Positions 38,401 through 50,461 of a stretch of DNA of 64,000 nucleotides are shown here, piece by piece. This DNA is from Erythrobasidium yunnanense. Its lineage: Eukaryota > Basidiomycota > Cystobasidiomycetes > Erythrobasidiales > Erythrobasidiaceae. The notes under the pieces were generated by a model. That model saw only the letters and a list, made by a program, of their open reading frames with translations. It was not told the origin of the DNA and ran no database searches. Positions within the stretch are counted from its first letter, which is position 1, and each line of letters opens with the position of its first letter. The stretch covers positions 3,581,652 through 3,645,651 of the forward strand of contig BCJC01000001.1 in assembly GCA_001600175.1 (NCBI GenBank), given 5' to 3'. Position numbers and translations under genes: made by a program.

Positions 38401-41400
38401 TCTCAACCTTGGCTTCCTACAAGGGAGCCCAGATCTTCGAGGCGCTCGGTCTACACAAGACTGTCATCGACAGATGCTTTGTTGGTACTGCTTCTCGAGT
38501 ACAAGGTGCTACCTTTGAGCTCCTTGCCATGGATGCTTTCGAGTACCATGAGCGTGGTTTCCCTGGGCGAGACGTCCAACTCCCACCTGGTCTTCCCGAG
38601 ACCGGTGAATACCACTGGAGAGATGGTGGTGAAGCACACGTCAACGATCCTTCGAGTATTGCCAACCTTCAGGACGCCGTCCGCAACAAGAATCAGAAGG
38701 CTTACGATACCTACTCTGGCAATGCCCGGGCTTCAATAAAAGAAGTGGCCCTCAGAGGTCTTCTTGATTTCGACTTCGACGCTGCCACACCTATCTCAAT
38801 CGATCAAGTCGAGCCATGGCACGAAATTGTCAAGCGCTTCTGCACTGGAGCCATGTCTTACGGTTCCATTTCCATGGAGGCTCACTCTACACTTGCTGTT
38901 GCAATGAACAGACTAGGTGGAAAGTCTAACACCGGAGAAGGTGGTGAAGATGCAGAGCGATCTGACATTTTGCCCAACGGTGACTCGATGCGATCCAGTA
39001 TCAAGCAGATTGCTTCTGGACGATTCGGAGTTACAGCAAATTACTTGTCTGATGCAGACGAACTGCAAATCAAGATGGCTCAGGGTGCTAAGCCTGGTGA
39101 AGGTGGAGAGCTACCCGGTCACAAAGTCTCAGAATCTATTGGCCGCACCCGTCATTCCACTCCGGGAGTTGGTCTCATTTCTCCTCCTCCTCACCACGAT
39201 ATTTACTCCATTGAGGACCTTAAACAACTTATTTACGATCTTAAGTGCTCCAACCCAAGAGCACGTGTTTCCGTCAAGCTGGTCTCGGAAGTTGGTGTAG
39301 GCATCGTTGCTTCCGGCGTGGCCAAAGCAAAAGCAGATCATATCCTTGTTTCTGGACACGATGGAGGTACTGGCGCATCCCGCTGGACTGGTATCAAGTA
39401 TGCGGGTCTTCCTTGGGAGTTGGGTCTCGCGGAAACTCATCAAACACTGGTCCTCAATGATCTCCGCGGAAGAGTCACTGTCCAAACCGATGGTAACATC
39501 AGGACAGGAAGAGACGTTGCCCTCGCATGTTTGCTTGGTGCTGAAGAATGGGGTTTCGCGACCACACCGCTTATTGCCATGGGATGCATCATGAGTAAGT
39601 TTCTTGTACTTTCAATACGTCTTACTATGAATACTGATACTGTTAAACAGTGCGAAAATGCCATCTCAAGTGCGCTTTTCCGAGATTTCCTTTTCCTCAT
39701 TTTTTCCTGCTTGCTAATTCTTCTATCGTAGCACCTGCCCCGTAGGAATTGCGACACAAGATCCAGAACTGAGAGCAAAATTCCAGGGACAGCCTGAACA
39801 GGTCATAAACTTTTTCTTTTACGTCGCGAACGAATTGAGGGAAATCATGGCGAAACTTGGGTTTAGGACAATCAATGAAATGGTCGGCCACTCCGAGTTC
39901 CTCAGAGTGGACGAGAAGCTCAGAAACACCAAGACCAAGCATCTCGATCTCACCTCCATCCTCAAGCCTGCCTGGAAGATGCGCCCGGGTGCAGCTACGT
40001 ACAAAGTCCGTCAGCAAGATCATCGTCTCTATGTCCGATTGGATAACAAGTTTATCGACGAGGCAGAGCTCGCCATTGCCAAAGGTTTCCCTGTCAAGAT
40101 CGAGTGCGATGTCGTAAATACCGACAGGGCACTTGGTGCTACCCTGTCCCACAAGGTATCAAAGAAGTACGGTGAAGCCGGTCTTCCAAAGGATACTATC
40201 CACATCAATATGCGTGGATCTGCCGGTCAATCCCTTGGTGCCTTTATCTGCCCAGGTATCACTATCGAACTTGAGGGTGATGCAAACGACTATGTCGGCA
40301 AGGGTCTATCTGGAGGTAGATTGATTGTCTATCCACATAAGGTGTCGTCCTTCAAATCTGAGGAGAACATCATTATCGGAAACGTCTGCTTGTACGGTGC
40401 CACATCTGGAGAGGCCTACTTCAGAGGTGTCGCTGCCGAGCGTTTCGCCGTCCGAAACTCGGGTGTATACTCAGTCGTAGAGGGTGTTGGAGACCACGGG
40501 TGTGAGTACATGACTGGAGGTCGTGTTCTCGTCCTCGGTACAACAGGTCGAAACTTCGCTGCCGGTATGAGCGGTGGTATCGCGTATGTCCTGGACGTTG
40601 CAAGAGACTTTGCAGGCAAGTGCAACCAAGAGAGTGTAGAGCTTGGTCCTATCGAAGATCCTCACGAGATCGCTGCCGTACGAGGAATGAGTAAGTCGCT
40701 GTCCTTTTATTGTCTAGCAAAGAAACTAATCCTGTACCGCAGTCGAATCACACAAGCACTACACCGGTTCGGAGATCGCCGCACGCATTCTCCAGAACTT
40801 CAACGAGTACATTCCACGCTTCGTTCGCGTCATGCCAACCGACTACAAGGCAGTACTCGAGAAGAAAGCCGGCGAAGCTGCTAAAGCTAAGCGCAGCAAG
40901 ATGAATGGCTTCGACATCTCATCTGATGGCTATGCTCCTGAAGAAGACAAGGCTAAGAAGCCTGCTCAAGGTGTCAAGGAGGTTCCCGCAGCCAGGCCTC
41001 CAAAGCCCGAGCCACCTGTGGTAGATCTTGAAGACTCGATGGTCGACGGCGAAACCTCCGTCAAGAAGATGTCTGCTCCTCTCGACAAGGTCCGCGGCTT
41101 CATGAAGTACAAGCGTTTGACCGAGCCCTACCGCGAGCCAAAGTCGCGAACAAAGGATTGGAGCGAGCTCTCCACAAGATTGACCAAGAACGAGCTGCAA
41201 GTACAGGCTGCACGATGCCAAGATTGCGGTGTGCCTTTCTGCCAGGCCGACACCGGCTGCCCGATCTCGAACTTGATCCCCAAGGTATGTACGGCAACCG
41301 CAATAAAGACACAACACTGACAGTGTATCTCAGTGGAACGATCTTGTCTTCAAGAACCAGTGGAAAGACGCTCTTGACCGTCTTAACAAGACCAATAACT

Positions 41401-42836
41401 TCGTAAGTTCTGCGGCAGCCCGCAAATGTAACGTTGACTGATTCCGATTTCTTATTTTCTGAAGCCCGAGTTCACTGGCAGAGTGTGTGTAAGTACTGAG
41501 GCGCTTCTTGAACTCTCTTCACTTCGCAAGAAGCTAACTTTGACGTTCTGGTCGATTTCAGCCCGCCCCTTGTGAAGGAGCCTGCACTCTCGGCATCAAC
41601 GAAGCACCAGTAGGAATCAAGTCCATTGAATGTGCTATCATCGATAAAGGCTTTGAAGAGGGCTGGATGGCTCCCAAGCCGCCTCAAACCCGCACCGGCA
41701 AAAAGATCGCTATCATCGGCAGTGGCCCTTCGGGCATGTCTGCTGCAGACCAACTCAACAAAGCAGGACATTCAGTGACTGTTTACGAGCGCATGGACCG
41801 AATTGGAGGTCTCCTCATGTATGGTATCCCCAACATGAAGCTCGACAAGGAGAAGGTCGTTCAGCGACGATGGGACCTCATGGCCGCCGAGGGTGTCAAG
41901 ATGGTTACTGGCGCAAATGTAGGCAAAGACCCCAACTACAGCTTCGAGAAGCTGCGATCCGAGAACGATGCTGTCCTTTTCGCAACGGGTGCTACCTGGC
42001 CCCGTGATCTCAAGATGGCCAACAGAGATCTCAACGGTATCCATTTCGCTATGGAGTTCCTTACTGCCAACACCAAGTCCCTGCTCGACAGCGGTCTCGA
42101 GAACGGCAACTTCATCTCTGCCAAGGGCAAGGATGTAGTCGTCATCGGAGGTGGAGACACCGGTAACGATTGCATTGGCACATCTGTCCGCCACGGTGCC
42201 CGATCTGTCGTCAACCTTGAACTCCTCCCTACTCCTCCTGAGGCACGAGCTGCAGACAACCCTTGGCCACAGTGGCCTCGTATCTTCCGTACCGACTACG
42301 GTCACACAGAAGTCAAGGAGCACTTCGGAAAGGATCCTCGTCTCTACTCCATCTCCACTACCGAGTTCGTATCTGATGGCGAAGGAAACCTCAAGGGCAT
42401 CAACACCATTCAGGTTGAATGGACCAAGGATCATGCTGGTAATTGGAAGATGGCTCAAGTCAAGGGAAGCGAGAAGTTCATCCCTGCTCAGCTCTGTCTG
42501 CTAGCTCTCGGTTTCTTGGGCCCTGAGGACGCTGCTCTCAAGCAGGCTGGCCTCGAGCAAGATGGTCGCTCCAACATCAAGACTGTTGGTCCCAGCGTTG
42601 CTCAGCGCTACACCACTTCGGTGGATGGTGTCTTCGCTGCCGGAGATTGCCGCCGTGGTCAGTCCCTCATTGTCTGGGGTATTAATGAGGGCCGAGGTGC
42701 CGCAGCTGCCATCGACTCCTACGTCATGAAGCAAAAGGGATCTGCTCTCCCAGTGGCAGGAAGCTTCAAGCTCCGTCAATTCTGGGACGGACCCGTTGCG
42801 AAATCCACTGAGCTCGTCACCGGTGTCGCAGCATAA
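35498..42836 (+). CDS. GLT1: NADH-dependent glutamate synthase (GOGAT)
   Basis: Converts glutamine and 2-oxoglutarate to two glutamates with NADH. Fourteen exons close in phase (35498-35804, 35862-35881, 35934-35970, 36024-36079, 36132-36157, 36210-36246, 36309-37608, 37672-39594, 39651-39669, 39732-40690, 40743-41284, 41334-41402, 41465-41488, 41562-42836), 2197 residues. A propeptide of about 104 residues precedes the catalytic Cys105 (DGCGVGFV) of the glutaminase domain. The synthase domain follows ([13 protein letters not shown], then [11 protein letters not shown], the 3Fe-4S cysteines in [19 protein letters not shown]), the GXGXG beta-helix ([11 protein letters not shown]), a linker, the small-subunit part with [19 protein letters not shown] and [17 protein letters not shown], and the FAD and NAD folds ([23 protein letters not shown]). 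Five 5' exons are 20-56 nt. The exon at 39651 is 19 nt and carries the Fe-S motif. Confidence 0.96.
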
Positions 42837-43094
42837 AGCTGGCTCACCAAAAAAATAGCAAATTTATCAATTATCGTCAAAAGTACCTTTTCCCATCGTT
42901 TTATTTCTCTCACTGCCTGTCGTCCTGATGTTCTGTCAATGTTGGGTCTATCGGATTCGGTTTGGTATTGTCACGACTAGAAGAAGTATGCCATCGCTGC
43001 AACGCAATTAGTGTTAATAAACCTTCTCTGCGATTGAGTGCCTTCGCCTACTGCCAGCATTATCAACTTCGCTTGACTTCTCGACATCCGCTGA
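42837..43094. other. Short intergenic region
   Basis: GLT1 3' flank with an A/T-rich stretch near 42848-42880, then the promoter of the VEFS-box gene. No gene seen. Confidence 0.3.
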
Positions 43095-46000
43095 ATGCCT
43101 CGCACCCAAGTCACGTCTAGGGAGAACGACAGTGATGGCGACAGCAGCTCGTCTGATGGAATCTACGTCTCTGCGACCGCTGCGCCTGCGAGAAACGCTG
43201 CTCTAGACAGTCCCCGGAAGCCTGAACGCGCCAGAAAATCGACCGGACGCCCAAGCGAGGCCGAGGGCAGTCTTCATGCAAGAGAACCTCCTTCAAATGG
43301 TTCTGATCTAGCCTCAAGGCCTCACAAACGAAAGCGAAGCGATTCTAGCTCCTCTAGTCAAAGACAGCTGAGAGGTGCAAATGAACGAACCAAGCTATCT
43401 TTGCGAAAGTATCCACTGATCCTAAACTTCTAGAAGACCGTAACGCTGCTCCAGAAGCGTCGCCTGCGCCCTCATCCTCCAATAACAACAGCAAGTCATC
43501 TGCGAAAGCGCGTCTTCCCGATATCTCGAAGCCTACGCCAGTCCGCCGAGCTAGACCATCTGTACCTGGGAAATCGCGCTTAGTGCAAGAGATAGGAGAC
43601 TCGAGCGAAGCGAGTGAGAAGGAACAGGCGGATTCAGGCAGCAGCGACGAAGAGGTGATCACAGTGTCCGCTCAACCCTATCAACGTAAGACACAGAATC
43701 AGTACGAGAATGGCGCGTCTTCTGGCCTGATCGCTAGTCCGAACCCCTCCAAGAAACGCCAGGCCGCACAACCGGAGATCAGGTATGCAAGCAACGAAGC
43801 GAAGGCCTCGAGTTCGCGCAAAGAGCAATCCCCAAGCCTAAGGACAGCGCCTGCTAGTCCTCGCGTTCTCAGCAAACAGCGGGCGAATGAAAGCCAAGAG
43901 CGTATGCCAGGTTCTCCGATTCAAGTTCAAAGGTCACATCAGCAACACTCAGCCCTCCGCGCCTCTGAGGAAGCATCGGAGCCCGACATGGAGAGTCTGC
44001 GCCTACGCATCCTGAGTCTTGAGGCTATCGTGAAGAAGAAAGACAAGCAAGTTGAGAAGGTAGGTCTGCTGCACCTCGTACATTGTATCAAACCTGATGT
44101 TTTGTTCAGGAAAAACAACTCCGCAACAAAGGCGACGAAGCTTTCAACGAGCTGGGAGATGCCAATGGCCGACTTCGCAAACAGCGGGACGAACTAGAAA
44201 GGCAGCTTAGCGAGATCAAGCGCGCTGCACAATCGAGAAGCGAGAAAGGCAACCAAGATTTGAACAAAGTGAACGACCAGCTCAGCGAGATCCGAGCCCA
44301 GAATACAAAGCTTCAACAAGCTGTATTCGAGCTACGAGCTGAAAATGACAAGCTCACTCTTGCTGCTCGAGGCGACGCCGATCATCAGCGTAAAGCGCAA
44401 CTAGATACGCTAAAGGAGAGGGAGGAAAGGCTTGGCCGAGATAGAAAAGCTCATTCAGCTCGGGTTCAGGCCTTCGAGGAACAACAGAACACAGCAGTCA
44501 TAGAATCCCGCAATCGCATCCTCGCGCTAGAAGAGGAACTCAGGAAGTCTCGTGCGGATCAGAGACTCGCCGAGAAAGAACGAGAAATCGAGGGCATATA
44601 TGCTCGACATGGCAGAGATATTGAGGCTCTTCAACAGCAGCATGAGAATCAAATCAGAGGCCTTCAGCAAGAACTAAGTTTGCAGAAGGTTGCCGTCAAC
44701 ATCGATAGACATGCCAACTCGGGAACACCTGATTCCGTCCAAGCCGGACTTTTGGCAGAGATCGAAAGACTCTCGAAGGAGCAGCGGGACATTATGCGGT
44801 ATGCGGATGCGCATGCCCAGACCAACGATGCCAAGCTTGCTAAAGCAAGGGAGTCCGAGAGAAGAGCCATCGAAGAATGTGAGAAGAAGGTCCGCGAAGT
44901 CCGAGCTGCTCGCGACTCTCTCGAGACCCAGAACGAACGCTATCGATTGGCGCATATGGACATGAAAGATGAATCGAAGAAGCTTAGAGAGGAAAATGCG
45001 CACTGGCGTGCACTTCAAGACGAGTACACCAGGCTTGCCGAGGAGAATCCGCTTTTGCAAAAAGAGAACAAAGCGCTGCAGACAGAGCGTCGCCAGCTTC
45101 TAGCTTCCGATACCCGAGCGATGGAAGAGAGAAGTGTCTACACAGACGAAATCAACAAACTCAGGCAACAAAATGCGGCAGCTCTCGAGCAAGCACGTCA
45201 GTACAGGACCGATGCAGAGCGCTTCCGTACTGATCGAGCTAAGATCCAAGAGGAACGAGAAATCCAGCTGATAGAGCGGAGAAGGTCGGAGCAGGAGAAG
45301 AAGCAGCTCCTTCAGCGAAATAAGCAACTGGCAAGAACGGTAAAGAAGCTGAAACGCGGCGGTGTCGTTGATGGCCAAGACTCTTCTGGTGATGATTCGG
45401 ACGATGCGTCGGATGTCGAAGCTGCCCTTGCACAAGAGACCCAAGAAAACGAAAGCAGAGCAAGATCACCGATCAGTCAGTCCCCGTAATCAGAGCCCAC
45501 TGACGGCGCTGATCTTATTTGCTATCCGTTGCTCCTTCTGGCAGATTTCGGGCATCCTGACGGAATTGAAATCGATGCAGGCAATCAGCTCCACGACCTG
45601 TTCAATCCCGAGCCCGCCGAACCGCGTATACCATCTCCACCTCTCAGTGACCGTCGAGAAGCCCTCCTATTGCAGGCCACCAAATTTAAGGAAGAAGAAC
45701 AAGCAAAATTGGCAAAATTTGAGAGCACACAACCTATCTACCAGTATCCGCCTCTAATGCGTAAGCGGAGACCTGATAGTAAAGTGCCGCGAGCGAAGAC
45801 GCGTGTCTATGTTCGAAGCGAGGTCAGTCAGCTCCACGGCTCATAGATGATTGCTGACAATCTCGACAGTGTCACACGCCTTATGTGCCGGATGAGACTG
45901 TCTCGGACTCAGATGATGAGTTCCTGCCGTGGGAGCTGCAAGCCTATGCAAAGGTGTGTCATACATGCAGTTTTCCTGACGTTCAGTTGCTGATTTCTCG

Positions 46001-46265
46001 ATAGACACAACTACAAAATCCTGACGAGCGAGCTGCCTCGCTCAATGTCTGCTGGAACCGCTGGATCCTGGATTCACGCTCACAACGCGTCCGGTCACAG
46101 AACCTAGCATTCTGTACAGAGTTTGTCAGAGTATATGCAGAGCTCATAGCCTCGGCAAATGCAGGCGAGGCGTTACTGTCACACATGCTGCAGCTGGTCA
46201 AGCTGGGTCAGCTTACGCCCGAAGAAGGAGCTTCGGTAATGAAGGTCTACAATGAGTCCTTTTAA
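43095..46265 (+). CDS. Coiled-coil protein with C-terminal VEFS box (SUZ12-like)
   Basis: Six exons (43095-43374, 43434-44059, 44110-45475, 45545-45822, 45870-45953, 46005-46265) close in phase, 964 residues. Residues 1-290 are Ser-rich, charged and disordered. About 290-740 is a long heptad-type coiled coil (for example ERLSKEQRDIMRYADAH, EENPLLQKENKALQTERRQ). After an acidic spacer, the last 115 residues resemble the VEFS box of SUZ12, EMF2 and VRN2: an acidic VSDSDDEFLPWELQAYAK, CWNRWILDSRSQRVRSQN, a helix FCTEFVRVYAELIA, and LLSHMLQLVKLGQLTPEEG. In those proteins this box binds the EZH2-type methyltransferase in PRC2. No C2H2 finger of the SUZ12 type is visible, and the coiled coil is unusual. 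A role in H3K27 methylation is inference. Confidence 0.75.
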
Positions 46266-46310
46266 TCGTTGTTGCCAAGAGAGTAGTCGATACGACGCAG
46301 ATTATCGTGA

Positions 46311-47718
46311 CTAGGCATTCTTTATCCGCGCCTTCTGTTCTGCTATCCACCTTGTTTCGCCCTCGCCCTTGGGCACGATATAGAACTCCAGGCACCATCC
46401 CTCCACGAGGTCCAGCCCATCCATGCTTCCATCTGCGACTTTCTGCGCTGCTGCCTCGATTATCTTTTTCAAAGTCAGCTTGCGACCGACTTTCAGGATC
46501 TTGCCTTTCTGCGTGACTGCATAGACAATCTCTGCGGTGGGATCTCTCTGCTGGTGTGCATTCTGAGCATTGAAAGCATCCAGTTGGTCGCCGAATGTGA
46601 CGTCTTGGTGGAAGGTCAAGATCAGATCGCGCGTCGGCGGAGTTGCCAAAGGCCGAAGTAGGAAGATAGGAAAGATCAAAGGTGTCCCAAGCGGAGGAGG
46701 CGTCCACTCTGAGGAAGAGATAGGAAGTTTCGAAGATGCGGTTGCAGGCAGAGCAGCAGGATCAAAGTGAGGGGGTGTAATTTCGGCTGGACAGGCTTGC
46801 CTAGATGACGCTGGAGACCATTTCTTGGGCAAAGCTAATTGCAGGCTCTAGATGTGCGCACAGCACAAATCAGCTTGTCGCAGGCGCCTGGCATTTGCTG
46901 CGCGGCACCGCTTACATGAATAGCTTGGCTAAGAGCCTCATCATTCCCTTTCTGTCTACGCTCCCTCTCGGCACGCTCTGCTCGAATCTTGTCACGATAG
47001 TGGATCTTTTCCGATATGGTTTGGCGTACTTTCTGCACACCGCCGTCCACGGCGCCTCCCTCTTGCTCGTACCTGTCCAGAGCGTCTCTGGCATCGTCCA
47101 GTCGTTCCAAGCTCATCAGAGCTCGACTACATCGAAATAGCGCTTTGAGGTTGGTCTTCTTGTGTGTTTCCAGGTCTTCTTCCGGGACTTTGGCTTCGGA
47201 TGGCGTGAGAACAGACACGCAGTCTCTTATGCATGCACGATAGTTGCCTGAGGCAGTACTCAAGCATTAGCCTGGGTTCGGAAAGTCTTCGCGAGGTAGC
47301 TTGCCCAGTTCAAGATTGCATGCCGCCCGGTTACACCATAGCGTGCGTTTCGTCTCTTCATGTAGTTCAGGACTCAAGTCTCCCAATCCTTGCGTATAGA
47401 AGCCCAGCGCTTCCTTGTATTTCTTCAGCTTGAAATTGTCATTGCCTTGGGTCTTGAAGTTCTGGGCTCTTTCTGGCGGTTATACTTCGACTTTAGGGCC
47501 GGCTGATACGACGTTTGATGCAATGCTTGCTGACCTTCGGCGTCGCCATCGTACAGCAGACTCTGCAGGGCTTCCATCTGTAGCGCTGAATCTTCGTCGA
47601 CTTCTCCCTCGGGCAGCGCCCGCATGAAGAGCGGCAGGTTGCCCAGCTTCCGTGCTACATCTTCCACTGGCTGGTGCTGCTGTCCTGGACCATATGCGCT
47701 GTCCGTCATGGCCGCCAT
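46311..47718 (-). CDS. CNS1: HSP90/HSP70 TPR co-chaperone CNS1 (TTC4)
   Basis: Cytosolic TPR co-chaperone that binds the C-termini of Hsp90 and Hsp70. Four exons (47535-47718, 47305-47472, 46916-47247, 46311-46847) close in phase, 406 residues. The N-terminus has LPLFMRALPE. Three TPR repeats run over NFKTQGNDNFKLKKYKEAL, LWCNRAACNLELGNYRACI and ALFRCSRALMSLERLDDA, with the carboxylate-clamp style N and R residues. The C-terminal domain (from about 215) is the TTC4/CNS1 wheel domain, with LLRPLATPPTRD and GWCLEFYIVPKG. The second intron (47248-47304) has a GC donor (G|gcaagc), a GC-AG intron. The start could also be the second ATG, three codons on. Confidence 0.9.
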
Positions 47719-48228
47719 GCGACTTGCTTCGAAAAGGACGGATTACTGGATGGAGGTCGACCGGGTGCACCAGCTGGTGAAGGGAATTTACGGCTGGTTG
47801 ACGTATATGACGGTGCTTTGCAAGCTGTTGCGGAGCTGTCAACGATGCAGATGGATCGACTGCGATATGGTCTTTTGAATGGCCTCTCGGATTCCTGACA
47901 AGCACTTCTGGCTATGGGCCAGCTGTCGCTATCGCCTTTCTATCGACTTGGCAGATTGGATGCTGACCACACATGCAGGAAGACTGCCGTCCAGCTGACC
48001 AATGATTAGCAAGCCCATTGTCTTCCTCAGACAAAGGTACCTCTCGGGCGATGTCTAAGTCTGCGGACGCAAAACTACGCATCAACTCCGCTGCTGCACC
48101 GCCTCGTATGGGATACGATTACCCCGTTCGAAGCTTTGTCGAGCTGTTTGGTCTTTGAGATCTCAAGCAGGCCAACGTAGATCGATACAGCCCTCAACAC
48201 AGCTTCATCCAGCACAAATTCATTACCT
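47719..48228 (+). other. Divergent CNS1-GATA region with coding-like stretches
   Basis: About 510 bp between the divergent CNS1 and GATA genes. Two plus-strand stretches read like protein: one ending near 47898 (LRLVDVYDGALQAVAEL, then MDRLRYGLLNGLSDS) and one of 35 codons from an ATG at 48051 (MSKSADAKLRINSAAAPP). They are in different frames, and I found no intron that links them in phase. They may be exons of a small gene whose start would overlap CNS1, or chance. No function assigned. Confidence 0.3.
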
Positions 48229-49848
48229 ATGAAGTCTCTGACTATGCGAGACTACGACAGACAGCAGCGCTTTGCTGACACCCGTCCATACACTCCTCAA
48301 AGCTACTCCCGCGAACACCAGACACCTCATCGAACTCAGAGAGATGACTATGAGGATCCAGAGAGGCCTCGCAAGCTAGCTCGCTATACTTCTCCTTGTG
48401 TACAACATGCGCTCCCTGACTCTTACCCGACGACACATGCAAGGGCGACCGGCCGTCCACCGATGACAGGAGGCGCTGCTGGCCAAGGACTCAGATATAC
48501 AACATCAGACTATGTCAATACACAATCCACCGCGCGTCAGCCAGTTCGAGTCGTCAAGGATTCACCTCCTCATCAAGCGGTCCTCACAGTGAGCTTGTCA
48601 CCCTCATTCTGCTCGTTTGGCCTAACCTGACTTTAAGAAACAGTCTGTTTACCGACATACGCCTTCCGACAGTCAGCAGAGCTCGGCAGGTCGTGAAGCG
48701 GATCTGAAAAAGTCTATCGCTATGCTCTGCTGCAGTGTTTGCGGTATAGACGCTCAAGGTCCATGGAGGGTAAGTCAAACAACAATGATACCCTAGAATT
48801 TGGCTGAAGCTCTTGCGGATGAAGACCGGACCGCTTGGGCCGTACTCCCTTTGCAATGCCTGTGGCTCTCTGCCTTGGAAGGCTGAAGGTGTATTATCCC
48901 CTTCCTCCATTCATGAAGCACTATCGTACGTATAAGAGATGATATCAAGCAGACAAGGCTGATCAGCGGAGCCTTCCTGACAGGCTTCTCGACAACATGC
49001 GCCTGATGCGGCTACAACAGACTTCCCGCCAAAACAGCACGCCCTACATCTCTGCACTGCTAAGCCGTCTACAGAAAGGACTGCCCGAATCGACTTTCGC
49101 TCGAGCCGAGGAGTATTTTGCACGGAAGGCAGAAGCAGTACGCATCGCGCCTTCCGATCATTTGACGCGAATCAGGCATGAGCATGCTGCTGAGCAAGAG
49201 CGAATCAGACTCTTACAACTCAAGCAACACCAAGCCCAACTCCAAGCGCGTCAACTCAGGGAGCGCGAAGCCCAAGCAAGGGAAGTCGAACGCAGAGAGG
49301 CAGCTGCGCTACTGTTGGCAGCTGGAACGGAAGTGAGGAATCCTACGCCTCCTGTGGGCGATGCCAACCGGGCGAATAGTCGAGAGCCGCTCAAAGCCTT
49401 ACCTTCACCTCAAAGAAATGCTGCACGTGAAACGAATATACAGTCAACCGAAGTCGACCAGTCGAACGCGCTGCTCAAGCCTGCTGGACAGACCAACGTC
49501 ACGTCGCAGCTTGTAGAGCAGAAGGCTGTTCCTCCCGCACAGGTACAGGCGACGGCCAGCTCCGCTTCACAGAATGCGTCTTCCAGCCAGATGGACGGGC
49601 CCGCTGGATCAACAGCGACGGCGTCCCGAACCTTCCCATTGCGCACTGGACTGTCGGCCGACAAGGAGGAAGAGGATAGCCGCAGCCGCATCATTGACAG
49701 ACGGCGAGCTCGAAACGAGGCGCTTCGAAAGGAGTATCTAGAACAGAGAAAACGGAGGAAGGAGACTACCTCTCCGGAGCCGAGCAGCAAGACTGCGTCG
49801 GAGAGCACTTCTGAACAAGTATCACAGGAGGCAGAGAGCTCTGTATGA
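48229..49848 (+). CDS. GATA-type zinc finger protein
   Basis: Four exons (48229-48588, 48644-48769, 48825-48888, 48953-49848) close in phase, 481 residues. One GATA finger is split between exons 2 and 3: CSVCGIDAQGPWR joined to TGPLGPYSLCNACG. The cysteines are C-x2-C-x18-C-x2-C, the WC-type spacing rather than the 17-residue loop of nitrogen and siderophore GATA factors. The N-terminal 120 residues are disordered and rich in Arg, Thr, Ser and Pro. After the finger comes a charged helical region with a Gln/Arg/Glu-rich coiled coil (RLLQLKQHQAQLQARQLRE), a Ser/Ala-rich part and a basic helix near the end (RRRARNEALRKEYLEQRK). No PAS or LOV domain is seen. Likely a nuclear transcription factor. 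Targets unknown. Another such gene follows directly. Confidence 0.82.
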
Positions 49849-50461
49849 GCCGTAGATAGGGCTAGGGGGAAGGGCGGTCCGTTGTACTCAGTGGCCGTCA
49901 AGTGTAACATGTTGTCAGGTTGTTAGACGTACCATAAAATCGAGTCAGACTTTGTATCCGTTCTAATGGTTTCCTTTTAGGCTTCCATGTTCCGTTGGAG
50001 ATTGAAATGACCCCGCCCTCCAGATGACGCTTTTTTTCTAGGAGAATCCAGAAGATGCATCACGGCGAGTGTGATGAATGTGCACGTAAAACCATTTCTC
50101 GGCTTATGAGCAAGGCCATCTCATCTCGCTTCCTGCGCATCTCACCTTGTCATCTGCTAATCTCCTGCTGGTGTTACCTCTCATTTTGACAATTCTTTAG
50201 CTATGAGATGCTGAGGTCCAGTTCGTCATCGTCATCTCGGCCACTTTCCACTTGTGTGAGCTTCGCTGACCCAAACGAGCATGTTCAGCTAGATCAAGCA
50301 GCATTCTTAGTGACCCTCGGGGTCGAAGACTAGACGCTTTGCCGCCTCTTGGCGATCTCGATTTCCAATCTGTAATCCCAGGAGACCTTCAAAATGCTGG
50401 GTCTCCGGCGCCCTCCAGAGCCGGAGCCCTCACACGCACCAGTAGCTCTGATTTGTCCAGT
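49849..50461. other. Region between the two GATA genes
   Basis: About 600 bp. It holds the end of the first GATA gene and the upstream part of the second. The frame ahead of the ATG at 50462 is open to about 50312 (GDLDFQSVIPGDLQNAG), and a possible first exon with an ATG at 50212 lies upstream (MLRSSSSSSSRPLSTC), but the two could not be joined in phase. Confidence 0.3.
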
